Source: Erythrobacter sp. F6033
Lineage (GTDB): Bacteria > Pseudomonadota > Alphaproteobacteria > Sphingomonadales > Sphingomonadaceae
Length of the DNA: 64,000 nucleotides
NCBI RefSeq assembly: GCF_023016005.1
Contig: NZ_JALKAZ010000001.1
Coordinates: 248,001-312,000, forward strand
Direction: 5' to 3'
In this document: positions 1 through 8,954 of the stretch, piece by piece
Layout of the letters: the number at the start of each line of letters is the position of its first letter
How positions within the stretch are numbered: the stretch's first letter is position 1
Made by a program: the position numbers and the translations under genes
Notes under the pieces: generated by a model
The model's input: only the letters and a program-made list of their open reading frames with translations
Told to the model about the DNA's origin: nothing
Database searches by the model: none

Positions 1-38
1 GGGCATCCGCCACTCATTTCACCTGTCTTCGCATCCAT
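1..38 (-). CDS. katG: Catalase-peroxidase KatG, N-terminal fragment (runs off the window)
   Basis: Only 12 codons are inside the window. They read M-D-A-K-T-G-E-M-S-G-G-C, which matches the usual start of bacterial KatG (MDAKTG...CP). A strong ribosome binding site (AGAGGAGAG) sits just upstream of the ATG. KatG is a haem enzyme that breaks down hydrogen peroxide. The gene lies directly downstream of ahpF on the same strand, forming a peroxide-defence cluster. The identification rests on a short N-terminus and context, so it is good but not certain. Confidence 0.7.
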   Translation of the reverse strand, partial: MDAKTGEMSGGC

Positions 39-155
39 GGAAACTCTCCTCTTACCAATGAGACTCGGTGTGCCCGAGTATGATGACAAGAGAATGATGG
101 ATGCGCTCTAATCAGTCCAATCGATTAAAATGCGCTGATTGATTGGTTTTACCGA

Positions 156-1745
156 TCAAGCGGCTTGAGCAACTTCGTCTACCGGCTCGTTGCGGATGAG
201 ATAGTCGAACGCGCCAAGGCCAGCTGTCGCGCCCGTACCCATCGCAACGACGATTTGCTTGTCGGGGACAGTGGTTGCATCGCCTGCGGCGTAGATGCCG
301 GGCAGGTTGGTTGCACCGTGCTCGTCGACGACAATTTCGCCATGCTTGGACAGTTCAAGGCCGGTATCTGCGAGCCATTCCGTGTTCGGGACAAGGCCGA
401 TTTGAACGAATACGCCCTCCAACTCAATCGTACGTTCGTCTCCGCTCTCACGATCTTTCAGGACGAGTCCGTTGGTGCGCGATCCGTCGCCAGTGATCTC
501 CGTCGTTTGACCATTGGTCACGATTTCGACATTGGGCATGGAGCGCAGCTTGCGTTGCAGCACTTCGTCCGCGCGCAATTTGCTGTCGAATTCGATCAGA
601 GTGACGTGGCCGACAATCTTGGCCAGATCAATCGCGGCCTCTACGCCGGAATTGCCGCCGCCGATCACCGCGATCCGCTTGCCCTTGAACAGCGGGCCGT
701 CGCAATGCGGGCAATAGGCCACGCCTTTGTTTCGGTATTCCGCTTCGCCCGGTACGCCGAGATTGCGCCAGCGCGCACCCGTGGAAAGGACAAGCGAGCG
801 TGATTTCAGAACCGCGCCATTGGCGAATGTGACTTCGTGCATACCGCCAGCTTCGCTTGCCGGTTTCAGCTGCGTTGCGCGGGCCAGATCCATCAGGTCA
901 ATTTCGTTCTGAAGCGTCTGCTTCTTGAGATTGTCCGATAGCTTCGGCCCTTCGGTATAGCTCGTGCCCGGCAAGTTTTCGATGCCGAGTGTGTCCTGCA
1001 ACTGGCCGCCGAAGCGTTCTGCTGCGATACCCGTGCGGAAGCCTTTGCGAGCGGTGTAGACTGCAGACGCCGCACCGGCGGGGCCGCCGCCGATAACAAG
1101 CACTTCAAACGGCTCTTTGGCTGACAGTTTCTCGGCCGCTTTTTCGTCTGCGCCGCTGTCCAGCTTTGACAGGATTTCGGCGAGTTCCATCTTGCCGTTG
1201 TAGAAGCTTTCCCCGTTGAGGAATGTCGCAGGAACAGCGAGGACGCCGCGGTTCTCTACTTCATCTTGGAATGTGCCGCCTTCGATCAAGGTCGCGGTGA
1301 TGCGCGGGTTTTCAAGCGCCATCAGGGTCAGCGCCTGAACAACGTCGGGGCAGTTGTGGCAGCTGAGTGAGAAGAACATCTCGAACTCGAAATCGCCTTC
1401 GAGGCCGCGAACCTGCTCGATCAGATCGGCATCGACTTTTGGTGGGTGTCCGCCAGCCCACAACAGCGCGAGCACGAGCGAAGTGAATTCGTGACCCATC
1501 GGCAGGCCTGCAAAACGCACCCACTTATCTGCATCGGAAGCGCGGCGGATGATGAAGCTCGGCTTGCGCTCGTGCGTGCCATCAAATTGCGCGCTCACCA
1601 TTTCGTGAAGCTCGGCAATTTCGGTCAGCAGGGCGCGGGTCTGCGCAGATTTCTCGCTGTCATCCAACGACGCGACAAGCTCAATCGGCTCGCGCAAATT
1701 GGCGAGATATTGTGTGAGCTGGGTCTGCATATTGCTGTCGAGCAT
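156..1745 (-). CDS. ahpF: Alkyl hydroperoxide reductase subunit F (AhpF)
   Basis: AhpF is the NADH-dependent flavoprotein disulfide reductase that recharges the peroxiredoxin AhpC in the cytoplasm. The 529-residue length is normal for the family. The N-terminal double-thioredoxin domain carries the CHNC redox pair at about residues 129-132. The FAD-binding glycine motif follows near 219-228 (GGGPAGA), the catalytic CPHC pair is at 345-348, and an NAD-binding motif GGGNSG lies after it. The start is preceded by AGAGGA at a good distance. ahpC lies 196 bp upstream on the same strand, separated by a strong hairpin; katG begins 117 bp downstream. Confidence 0.96.
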   Translation of the reverse strand: MLDSNMQTQLTQYLANLREPIELVASLDDSEKSAQTRALLTEIAELHEMVSAQFDGTHERKPSFIIRRASDADKWVRFAGLPMGHEFTSLVLALLWAGGHPPKVDADLIEQVRGLEGDFEFEMFFSLSCHNCPDVVQALTLMALENPRITATLIEGGTFQDEVENRGVLAVPATFLNGESFYNGKMELAEILSKLDSGADEKAAEKLSAKEPFEVLVIGGGPAGAASAVYTARKGFRTGIAAERFGGQLQDTLGIENLPGTSYTEGPKLSDNLKKQTLQNEIDLMDLARATQLKPASEAGGMHEVTFANGAVLKSRSLVLSTGARWRNLGVPGEAEYRNKGVAYCPHCDGPLFKGKRIAVIGGGNSGVEAAIDLAKIVGHVTLIEFDSKLRADEVLQRKLRSMPNVEIVTNGQTTEITGDGSRTNGLVLKDRESGDERTIELEGVFVQIGLVPNTEWLADTGLELSKHGEIVVDEHGATNLPGIYAAGDATTVPDKQIVVAMGTGATAGLGAFDYLIRNEPVDEVAQAA

Positions 1746-1813
1746 CGGAGTTCCTCTTGGAAATTCTGCTGTAAATTGGTGTCCGCCCTAGTGCCTCAAA
1801 ATCGAGGCAAAGT

Positions 1814-1869
1814 GGGTCCGGATCTCACCTCGCGAGGGGGAGGGGGGATGGCGAGAGTGATCCGGACCC
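1814..1869 (-). other. Hairpin between ahpC and ahpF with a C-rich loop
   Basis: Arms GGGTCCGGATC (1814-1824) and GATCCGGACCC (1859-1869) form a perfect 11-bp stem. Read on the coding strand of ahpC-ahpF, the 34-nt loop contains six Cs, a T and five Cs. No T-tract follows on that strand, so it is more likely an RNA processing, stability or partial attenuation element than a simple terminator. On the plus strand it is followed by TTTT, but no plus-strand gene feeds into it. Confidence 0.55.
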
Positions 1870-1941
1870 TTTTGCGATCCAAGCCGCAGGGGTGCGCTTG
1901 GATGGAGGCCCGCGCGGCCCTGAGCCGGTTAGCCGTAAGGC

Positions 1942-2508
1942 TTAGATTTTGCCGACTAGGTCAAGCGAAGGAGCCAGCGTGTCGCTGCCTTCTTCCCATG
2001 CTGCCGGGCAAACCTGACCTGGGTTGGCGCGGACATATTGTGCGGCTTTGATCTTGCGGGTCAGTTCGTTGGCGTTACGGCCTACGCCTTCGCAGGTGAT
2101 TTCCATGATTTGGATCACGCCATCGGGATCGACGACGAAGGTCGCGCGATCGGCAAGGCCTACGCCTTCACGAAGAACGCCGAACTGGTTCGACAAGGTG
2201 TGCATCTGGTCGCCGAGGAACGGGAACTGAAGCTTGCCGATTTTCTCGGAGCTGTCGTGCCATGCTTTGTGGCTGAAATGTGTGTCGGTGCTGACCCCGT
2301 ACACTTCGACGCCCATGTCCTGAAGCATCGAGTACTTTTCACCCATATCTTCAAGCTCGGTCGGGCACACAAATGTGAAATCCGCCGGGTAGAAGAAGAA
2401 TACCGACCATTTGCCTTCGATGTCTTTTTCAGTGACGTCGAAGAAGTCTTTGCCAGCTTGGAATGCGGTTGCTGTGAACGGTTGAACTGTCGAACCGATG
2501 ATACCCAT
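1942..2508 (-). CDS. ahpC: Peroxiredoxin AhpC (alkyl hydroperoxide reductase subunit C)
   Basis: AhpC is a cytoplasmic two-cysteine peroxiredoxin that reduces peroxides and is recycled by AhpF. The start at 2508 gives a 188-residue protein beginning MGIIGSTVQPF, the typical AhpC N-terminus and length, with AGGGAAA upstream; the in-frame ATG further upstream adds an atypical extension. The peroxidatic cysteine is C48 in FVCPTE and the resolving cysteine is C167 in GQVCPAAW. A perfect sigma-EcfG promoter lies about 120 bp upstream, so general stress control is likely. ahpF follows on the same strand. Confidence 0.97.
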   Translation of the reverse strand: MGIIGSTVQPFTATAFQAGKDFFDVTEKDIEGKWSVFFFYPADFTFVCPTELEDMGEKYSMLQDMGVEVYGVSTDTHFSHKAWHDSSEKIGKLQFPFLGDQMHTLSNQFGVLREGVGLADRATFVVDPDGVIQIMEITCEGVGRNANELTRKIKAAQYVRANPGQVCPAAWEEGSDTLAPSLDLVGKI

Positions 2509-2625
2509 GGATATATTTCCCTTTTGTGTGGGTTGAGAGGAAGAGGTTGCAGCCCACATAGTGCGTGCTGCGCTGCAAAAAAGACGATTTGTGCGATTGC
2601 GAAGATCGAAATTTTCAATCAGGAA

Positions 2626-2650
2626 AACGGGAGGAGATTGGATTGGTTCC
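2626..2650 (-). promoter_or_regulatory. Sigma-EcfG promoter for ahpC
   Basis: On the minus strand the sequence reads GGAAC (2650-2646), 16 bases, then CGTT (2629-2626). This is an exact match to the alphaproteobacterial general-stress promoter GGAAC-N16-17-CGTT. It points at ahpC with a predicted leader of about 110 nt. The EcfG factor is encoded at 50.1-50.7 kb in this window. Confidence 0.75.
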
Positions 2651-2675
2651 TTCGCTGCATTCAATGCAGCAAATT

Positions 2676-3740
2676 CTATCCTGCCAGCTGTTTTGCTTGC
2701 CGGAAACTGATCAGCTTCCGGCTGTCTTCATCCCATAGTGCAAGCCACATCGTGCTCACCGCCTGCCTCGGGCTGACACGGTTGTATTCGGCCAGTTCTG
2801 GGTACGCTTTGAGCGCGGCGGGAAGGCGATAAAACGGAATCCGGCTCACCAGATGATGGATATGGTGGATCGCGATGTTGCCTGTGAACCAGTTCATCAC
2901 AGCGGGCAGATGCAGGTACGAACTGCCTCCAATTGCGGAATCGTGATAATTCCAGTTTTCGCGCGTATCCCAATGCGCATCTTCAAACTGATGTTGGACA
3001 TAGAATAACCACACGCCAACCGATGCCGCCGTGAGTAGGACAGGCAGGAACACCAGCGCCGTCACTGCGGCTCCGAAAGCCAGCCCAAGCGCAATCAGGA
3101 TCGCGGCCGTGACCGCATTCGTCGCAAGCGCGCTGATCCAGTAAATCCAGCCCGCTTTCATCAGCCCGATCGGTAGCCGGTGGCGCAGCAGGAACAGGTA
3201 GGCTGGGCCCAGCCCCATAAGCACAATCGGGTGGCGATAAAGGCGATAGCCAAAGCGCCCAAGCCAGCTCTTTTCGCGATATTCGCGCACGGTCAGCGTA
3301 TCCACATCGCCATATCCGCGCGCATCCAGATTGCCTGTGCTTGCGTGATGCAATTCGTGGCTGCGCCGCCAGCAATCATAGGGGGTCAGGGTGAGAACGC
3401 CGATTGACCGGCCCAGCCATTTGTTCACCGCCTTGCTTTTGAAAAACGATCCATGTCCGCAATCATGTTGAATGATGAACAACCGAAGGAGCAGCATGCC
3501 CGCAAGCGGAATGAGCGCCAGCGCGATGTAATACTCGGCCTGAACCGCAAACAGCATCGCCGCCATCAAAGCTGCAAATGGGACGAAGGTGGATGCGACT
3601 TCCCAAATGCTGCGCGAAACGCGCGGGGTCCGGAATGCAGCAAGCTCGCGAGCCAGTTTGCGGGGATTGATTGCATTGTCATCGCTGGTTTCAGCGGCGG
3701 CGGTTAGGGGAGCGTGAATAAATGCACCTGAGGGTTTCAA
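2676..3740 (-). CDS. Membrane fatty acid desaturase
   Basis: This is a di-iron membrane desaturase that introduces double bonds into acyl chains. The three histidine clusters are present: HDCGH (about residues 92-96), HELHH (128-132) and HHIHH near the C-terminus, with four or more hydrophobic segments between them. The 354-residue length suits the delta-12/omega-3 (DesA-like) family. The open frame begins with TTG at 3740 and has no clear ribosome binding site, so the true start is uncertain. The exact substrate cannot be read from the sequence. Two further desaturases occur in the window (31.1 and 55.2 kb). Confidence 0.85.
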   Translation of the reverse strand: MKPSGAFIHAPLTAAAETSDDNAINPRKLARELAAFRTPRVSRSIWEVASTFVPFAALMAAMLFAVQAEYYIALALIPLAGMLLLRLFIIQHDCGHGSFFKSKAVNKWLGRSIGVLTLTPYDCWRRSHELHHASTGNLDARGYGDVDTLTVREYREKSWLGRFGYRLYRHPIVLMGLGPAYLFLLRHRLPIGLMKAGWIYWISALATNAVTAAILIALGLAFGAAVTALVFLPVLLTAASVGVWLFYVQHQFEDAHWDTRENWNYHDSAIGGSSYLHLPAVMNWFTGNIAIHHIHHLVSRIPFYRLPAALKAYPELAEYNRVSPRQAVSTMWLALWDEDSRKLISFRQAKQLAG

Positions 3741-3845
3741 TTAGGGGAAATCGTATTGCCGACCGTGCTACCAAGCGTAGCCGCGAGAGGCAATTGGCGT
3801 TGGTCGAAACGCGCGTGGAGCTCGCAAAGAGAGCGTACCGGGAAT

Positions 3846-4469
3846 TTAGGCTTTTGTCGGATAGCGGATAGTGCTCCAAGCGATTTCACTGGGCAATTCA
3901 CCGCGCCCAAGAAAGTGCGCGAGGATTTGCTTGGCAGCCTTCTCGTCGACCCTGCCTTCGGGCCAGCGCTTGAAAAAGCCCAATTTGCCTTTCAAAGTCA
4001 CTTCCTTGCCAGCCCATTTACTTGTCGGCTTTACTGCAATTTTGTTGATGTACTCGTTTCTCGGTGTGACTTCGATATGCCAGCCGTCCTTGTACCATCT
4101 GATCAGCAGTTCATCCGCGCCATTGTTGACTGCGCGCAGGAACGGATGTCGACCGCCTTTTGTCGAATTTAACGCCTCCTCAATCGCCTCTGGGGTTGCA
4201 ACCAACCAGGCATCCCAGTCTCCAGCACGAACAGATGGGCTCGGGAAAGCGGCGTTATGGATTTCGGTGTCCGCTTGATGCTTTCGGTGCAGACGCTCTT
4301 CGAGCCATTCCCCCGAAATGAACAGGCCCACCAGCAAGAGCAAGAAAGCCGGCAGCATGAACCAAAAACCATGTATCTCTGCGATCTCAAACAGCGTCGG
4401 AATGTAAATCACTACGAACGCCGCCGGGACGATAGAACTTACGATCCTTGCGAGCCTTGCACGCATCAC
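3846..4469 (-). CDS. Hypothetical membrane-anchored protein
   Basis: I do not recognise this 207-residue protein. It has two hydrophobic segments in the first 55 residues (around 8-27 and 33-52), followed by a soluble charged domain of about 150 residues that ends WSTIRYPTKA. The soluble part is probably cytoplasmic because the loop after the second segment is basic. It lies 18 bp downstream of aroC on the same strand and may be co-transcribed with it. No catalytic motif is apparent. Confidence 0.7.
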   Translation of the reverse strand: MMRARLARIVSSIVPAAFVVIYIPTLFEIAEIHGFWFMLPAFLLLLVGLFISGEWLEERLHRKHQADTEIHNAAFPSPSVRAGDWDAWLVATPEAIEEALNSTKGGRHPFLRAVNNGADELLIRWYKDGWHIEVTPRNEYINKIAVKPTSKWAGKEVTLKGKLGFFKRWPEGRVDEKAAKQILAHFLGRGELPSEIAWSTIRYPTKA

Positions 4470-4487
4470 TATGCGTTCTCCATTTGG

Positions 4488-5573
<1,086 letters not shown>

Positions 5574-5682
5574 GCCTGCTCTCATGTCGCAACTGTGGGC
5601 CGGTGTCCATAATCTCTGGCGCTGCGGGTTCGTATGCGCCAGAAGAATGCTCAGAACAAATCGGGGCCAAGGGCGCGGACGA

Positions 5683-6288
5683 ATGATTGCAAAGCTATCG
5701 GGGCGGCTGGACGAAACCGGCGAGGACTGGGCCATCGTCGATGTGCAGGGCGTGGGCTATCTGGTCCATTGTTCGACCAAGACGCTCGCCGCGCTGGGCG
5801 AAGTGGGCGAGGGGTGCACGATCCACACCGATTTGCAGGTTTCCGAAAACGATATGCGGCTGCTCGGCTTTGCCGAAAGCGCAGAGCGCGACTGGTTCCG
5901 ATTGCTGACGACGGTTCAAGGCGTGGGCAGCAAAGTGGCGCTCGCAATCCTTTCTGCACTGTCGACCGGTGAAGTGCGCGATGCCTGCGCGGGCGGAGAC
6001 GCGGCGACGGTGGCGCGGGCGAACGGTGTCGGGCCGAAGCTGGCAAGCCGGATCGTCAACGAGCTCAAAGACAAAGCAGGCGCTCTGCCCGGCGGAGGCA
6101 TTGCCGGAGCGGCTGGCGTCGCAGTGCCGAAAGGCGCAGCGAGCGCCGATGCGGTCAGCGCGCTGGAGAATCTCGGGTTCAAACCGGCGGTAGCCGCGCA
6201 AGCTGTGGCTCGGGCGCAGGCAGAATTGGGCGAGGACGCGAAAGAAGGCGATCTGATCAGGTTCGCGCTTAAGAAAGCGGCTGGGTGA
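5683..6288 (+). CDS. ruvA: Holliday junction DNA helicase subunit RuvA
   Basis: RuvA binds four-way DNA junctions as a tetramer and loads the RuvB motor during recombinational repair. The protein is 201 residues, normal for the family, and begins [11 protein letters not shown]. The N-terminal OB-fold is followed by helix-hairpin-helix repeats ([16 protein letters not shown] and [19 protein letters not shown]) and a C-terminal RuvB-binding domain. An upstream open extension in the same frame is antisense to aroC and was rejected. ruvC is not adjacent, and three unrelated genes separate ruvA from ruvB. Confidence 0.97.
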   Translation: MIAKLSGRLDETGEDWAIVDVQGVGYLVHCSTKTLAALGEVGEGCTIHTDLQVSENDMRLLGFAESAERDWFRLLTTVQGVGSKVALAILSALSTGEVRDACAGGDAATVARANGVGPKLASRIVNELKDKAGALPGGGIAGAAGVAVPKGAASADAVSALENLGFKPAVAAQAVARAQAELGEDAKEGDLIRFALKKAAG

Positions 6289-6635
6289 TGCGTGCCAAGT
6301 GGCGGCTCTTTGTCTTGCTTTTTTACGGCTGTCTCTTGTTTTGGGAGTCGGTGACAATTGGCGCACCGCATGCCAGCATTGCAGATGTACCGTTTACGAT
6401 CGTGCTAATGCTTGTTGCATTGGCGCCAGTCGTTTTCTTGTGTCTTGTACCTCGTCAAACCGATGCAATGGGGATAGTCGCAATACTCGTTATTGGGTTT
6501 GGCGTGTGGGGTTATGATGCAAATGACGGTGATCCTATCGGCTTGCTAATCCTAATTTTCTATCAATACTGCGCGACGGGTGTTGGAGCCTTGATGATCA
6601 TACTCGGAGCTCATTTTCTAAAGGCAAAATCATGA
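6288..6635 (+). CDS. Small hypothetical inner-membrane protein
   Basis: A protein of about 115 residues with three to four hydrophobic segments (about 7-22, 32-55, 62-75 and 83-108) and almost no soluble part. I do not recognise a family. Its ATG overlaps the ruvA stop codon (TGATG), and its own stop overlaps the next ATG, so it is translationally coupled within the ruvA-ruvB operon. The GTG codon just before would add one residue. Base composition is less GC-rich than ruvA, suggesting weaker constraint or later arrival. Confidence 0.7.
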   Translation: MRAKWRLFVLLFYGCLLFWESVTIGAPHASIADVPFTIVLMLVALAPVVFLCLVPRQTDAMGIVAILVIGFGVWGYDANDGDPIGLLILIFYQYCATGVGALMIILGAHFLKAKS

Positions 6636-7183
6636 TCAGACTGGGATTCGCAACCGCGCTCACCGCAGCGCTAGTCGCAACACCGCTGGCCGCTCAAGAC
6701 CTCTCGGCGTTCAAAACCGGTCCTGTCTTTGAAGACTTCGGCCCGCATGCGCCGGTGCCGGATCAGGACTTTGCGATCCCTGAAGAGACCGATCTCTATA
6801 TCGCTTTTGACGCTGCGAAGGCCGCTGAAGACGGGCGTATCAATCGCACCATCGAAAGCGCGGCGCGGTTTATCAATATGCACAATACCGCCGGAGTGGA
6901 GCCTGCGCGCGTCCGCGTTGCGGTCGTGGTGCACGGCAAGGCGACGCTCGATCTGTTGAACGATGCGAAGTTTGCTGAGCGCGAATTGGGTGAGGCCAAC
7001 GCGACCGCCGCCGTTATCCCGGAATTGCTAGATATGGGCGTGCGGATCGTGCTGTGCGGGCAAAGCGCTGCGGCCAATGGGGTCGCTAAAGAAGATCTGG
7101 TTCCCGGTGTCGAAATGGCGCTTTCCGCGATGACAGCCCACGCGGTCTTGCAACGACAGGGCTATACGGTGAACCCGTTTTGA
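6632..7183 (+). CDS. Exported DsrE/DsrF-like protein
   Basis: The 183-residue protein starts with a signal peptide (hydrophobic residues 5-20, cleavage likely after PLAAQ). The rest has the DsrE/DsrF/YchN-like fold signature: VRVAVVVHGKATLDLL, then LLDMGVRIVLCGQSAAANGV with a conserved cysteine, and a C-terminal ALSAMTAHAVLQRQGY. Family members carry sulfur or form small oligomers, but a periplasmic version like this has no established job. It sits inside the ruvA-ruvB operon with 4-nt overlaps on both sides. Confidence 0.8.
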   Translation: MIRLGFATALTAALVATPLAAQDLSAFKTGPVFEDFGPHAPVPDQDFAIPEETDLYIAFDAAKAAEDGRINRTIESAARFINMHNTAGVEPARVRVAVVVHGKATLDLLNDAKFAERELGEANATAAVIPELLDMGVRIVLCGQSAAANGVAKEDLVPGVEMALSAMTAHAVLQRQGYTVNPF

Positions 7184-7659
7184 AGCGCGTAAGGCAACTT
7201 CTGTACTTCGTTATTGGGCTCGCTCTGTACCCGTCATCAGCTTCAGCATGCATGTCGGATGGCCCCGAGGGCTTTGTCTCAGGGTTGATCTGGGAAGAGC
7301 GCCATAAAGCCGTGCCGGAGAATGCAATGGTGCTCAAAATCGAAGTGATTGGCCCACATGAAGATATGCCGTTCGGATTGATCGCGAATGTTGAGGAGGG
7401 GTCAGAAACGCTGCAGGGCGAGCAACTGAACATCGTGCCAAAGGCATGGAATTCATGCATCGGCCTCGGACGGCTCAACGGTTATATCGTTGTCGAAAAC
7501 GAGCCGACGAGATTCGATGCCGCGCCAGACACTGACTTTTTCATGGCCTTAGCCTATCTGCCAGATCCTGCTGATCGGTCTCGCGGGTTTGAGCGAGAAA
7601 ACAACTGGTTTATTCCGGGCAAACAAGCACCCGAATTACGGATACCTGCTACCGAATGA
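7180..7659 (+). CDS. Hypothetical secreted protein
   Basis: A 159-residue protein starting at TTG, overlapping the preceding stop codon by three bases. Residues 1-23 form a signal peptide ([20 protein letters not shown]) followed directly by a cysteine; the region before it lacks a classic lipobox. The mature part is acidic, has a second cysteine in [10 protein letters not shown], and ends with a run that may fold as a small beta domain. No family is recognised. The stop overlaps the ruvB ATG, so expression is tied to DNA repair genes. Confidence 0.65.
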   Translation: MKRVRQLLYFVIGLALYPSSASACMSDGPEGFVSGLIWEERHKAVPENAMVLKIEVIGPHEDMPFGLIANVEEGSETLQGEQLNIVPKAWNSCIGLGRLNGYIVVENEPTRFDAAPDTDFFMALAYLPDPADRSRGFERENNWFIPGKQAPELRIPATE

Positions 7660-8696
7660 CCGAAGACGAACCCATCCATTCGCCTGATCGCCAAGCGGGT
7701 GATCCTGACGCTGCATTGCGGCCCAAGAGCCTTGCCGAATTTATCGGTCAGGAAAGCGCGCGCGACAATTTGCGGGTCTTTATCGAAAGCGCCAAGTCGC
7801 GCGGTGAGGCGATGGATCACACGCTGTTCTTTGGTCCGCCGGGGCTGGGTAAGACCACACTCGCGCAGATCGTAGCGAATGAATTGGGCGTTGGGTTCCG
7901 CGCCACGTCCGGTCCGGTGATCGCCAAAGCCGGCGATCTTGCCGCACTGCTCACCAATCTTGAACCGCATGATGTGCTGTTCATTGACGAGATCCACCGG
8001 CTCAATCCAGTGGTCGAAGAAGTGCTCTATCCAGCGATGGAGGACCGCGCGCTCGACATTATTATTGGCGAAGGGCCGTCTGCGCGCAGCGTGCGGATTG
8101 ATCTGCCGCCTTTCACTTTGATCGGTGCGACGACGCGGCAGGGGTTGCTAACCACACCGCTGCGAGACCGCTTTGGCATTCCGGTCCGGCTGCAATTCTA
8201 CACGCATGACGAGCTGGACCGGGTGGTGAAGCGCGGGGCCAGTTTGCTGGGTCTGGAAATCGATGCCGATGGCGCGCGCGAGATTGCCCGCCGCAGCCGC
8301 GGAACGCCGCGTGTCGCTGGCCGCTTGCTGCGCCGTGTGCGCGATTTTGCCCATGTCGCGGGCGAGGGGACTGTTACGCGCGCGGGTGCAGATGATGCGC
8401 TGACCCGGCTGGAGATCGACCGGCTGGGTCTGGATGCGATGGACCGCCGCTATCTCACCATGATTGCAACCACTTACAAGGGGGGGCCCGTTGGCGTGGA
8501 GACGCTTTCGGCCGGTCTCGCGGAGCCGCGTGATACCGTTGAGGATGTGGTCGAGCCTTACCTGATCCAGCTTGGCCTCCTCGCGCGCACGGCGCGCGGG
8601 CGGGTGCTGAATGACGCCGGATGGGAGCATCTGGAGATGTCACCTCCCAAGCAGCAGCCCCCTGCGCAAACCGGGCTTTTTGGCGAGGGCAAGTGA
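7656..8696 (+). CDS. ruvB: Holliday junction DNA helicase subunit RuvB
   Basis: RuvB is the AAA+ motor that drives branch migration together with RuvA. The 346-residue protein has Walker [10 protein letters not shown] at about residues 60-68, Walker B in [10 protein letters not shown], sensor residues in [19 protein letters not shown] with the arginine finger, and the C-terminal winged-helix domain ([19 protein letters not shown]). It is the last gene of the ruvA-ruvB run; its ATG overlaps the preceding stop. A weak hairpin (8695-8720) follows the stop. Confidence 0.98.
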   Translation: MTEDEPIHSPDRQAGDPDAALRPKSLAEFIGQESARDNLRVFIESAKSRGEAMDHTLFFGPPGLGKTTLAQIVANELGVGFRATSGPVIAKAGDLAALLTNLEPHDVLFIDEIHRLNPVVEEVLYPAMEDRALDIIIGEGPSARSVRIDLPPFTLIGATTRQGLLTTPLRDRFGIPVRLQFYTHDELDRVVKRGASLLGLEIDADGAREIARRSRGTPRVAGRLLRRVRDFAHVAGEGTVTRAGADDALTRLEIDRLGLDAMDRRYLTMIATTYKGGPVGVETLSAGLAEPRDTVEDVVEPYLIQLGLLARTARGRVLNDAGWEHLEMSPPKQQPPAQTGLFGEGK

Positions 8697-8954
8697 TTCT
8701 CTGCCCGTTTCGCGAGAATCGCGTTTCGGCAGTTTAAGGATAACGAAACGGCTAACTTGGCCTCACTATTCGGTATCAAAACGGGACAGCGGCGGTGAAA
8801 TCCGCCTGAATCCAAGGCTTGCGAGCCGTTAACGCCTCTTATTCATGGTTAACCGCATTGCGAGAACGGCCAATCGTTCCGCATGACACACTTGGAATTG
8901 GTGGAGATGCGGGTGGGCCGTGTCAGACACCATCAGAAAGCAAGGTTCGAAACT

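Noticed and set aside
8695..8720. A terminator after ruvB
   Set aside because: A 7-bp stem GATTCTC/GAGAATC is present, but the loop is long and no T-tract follows; too weak to list.
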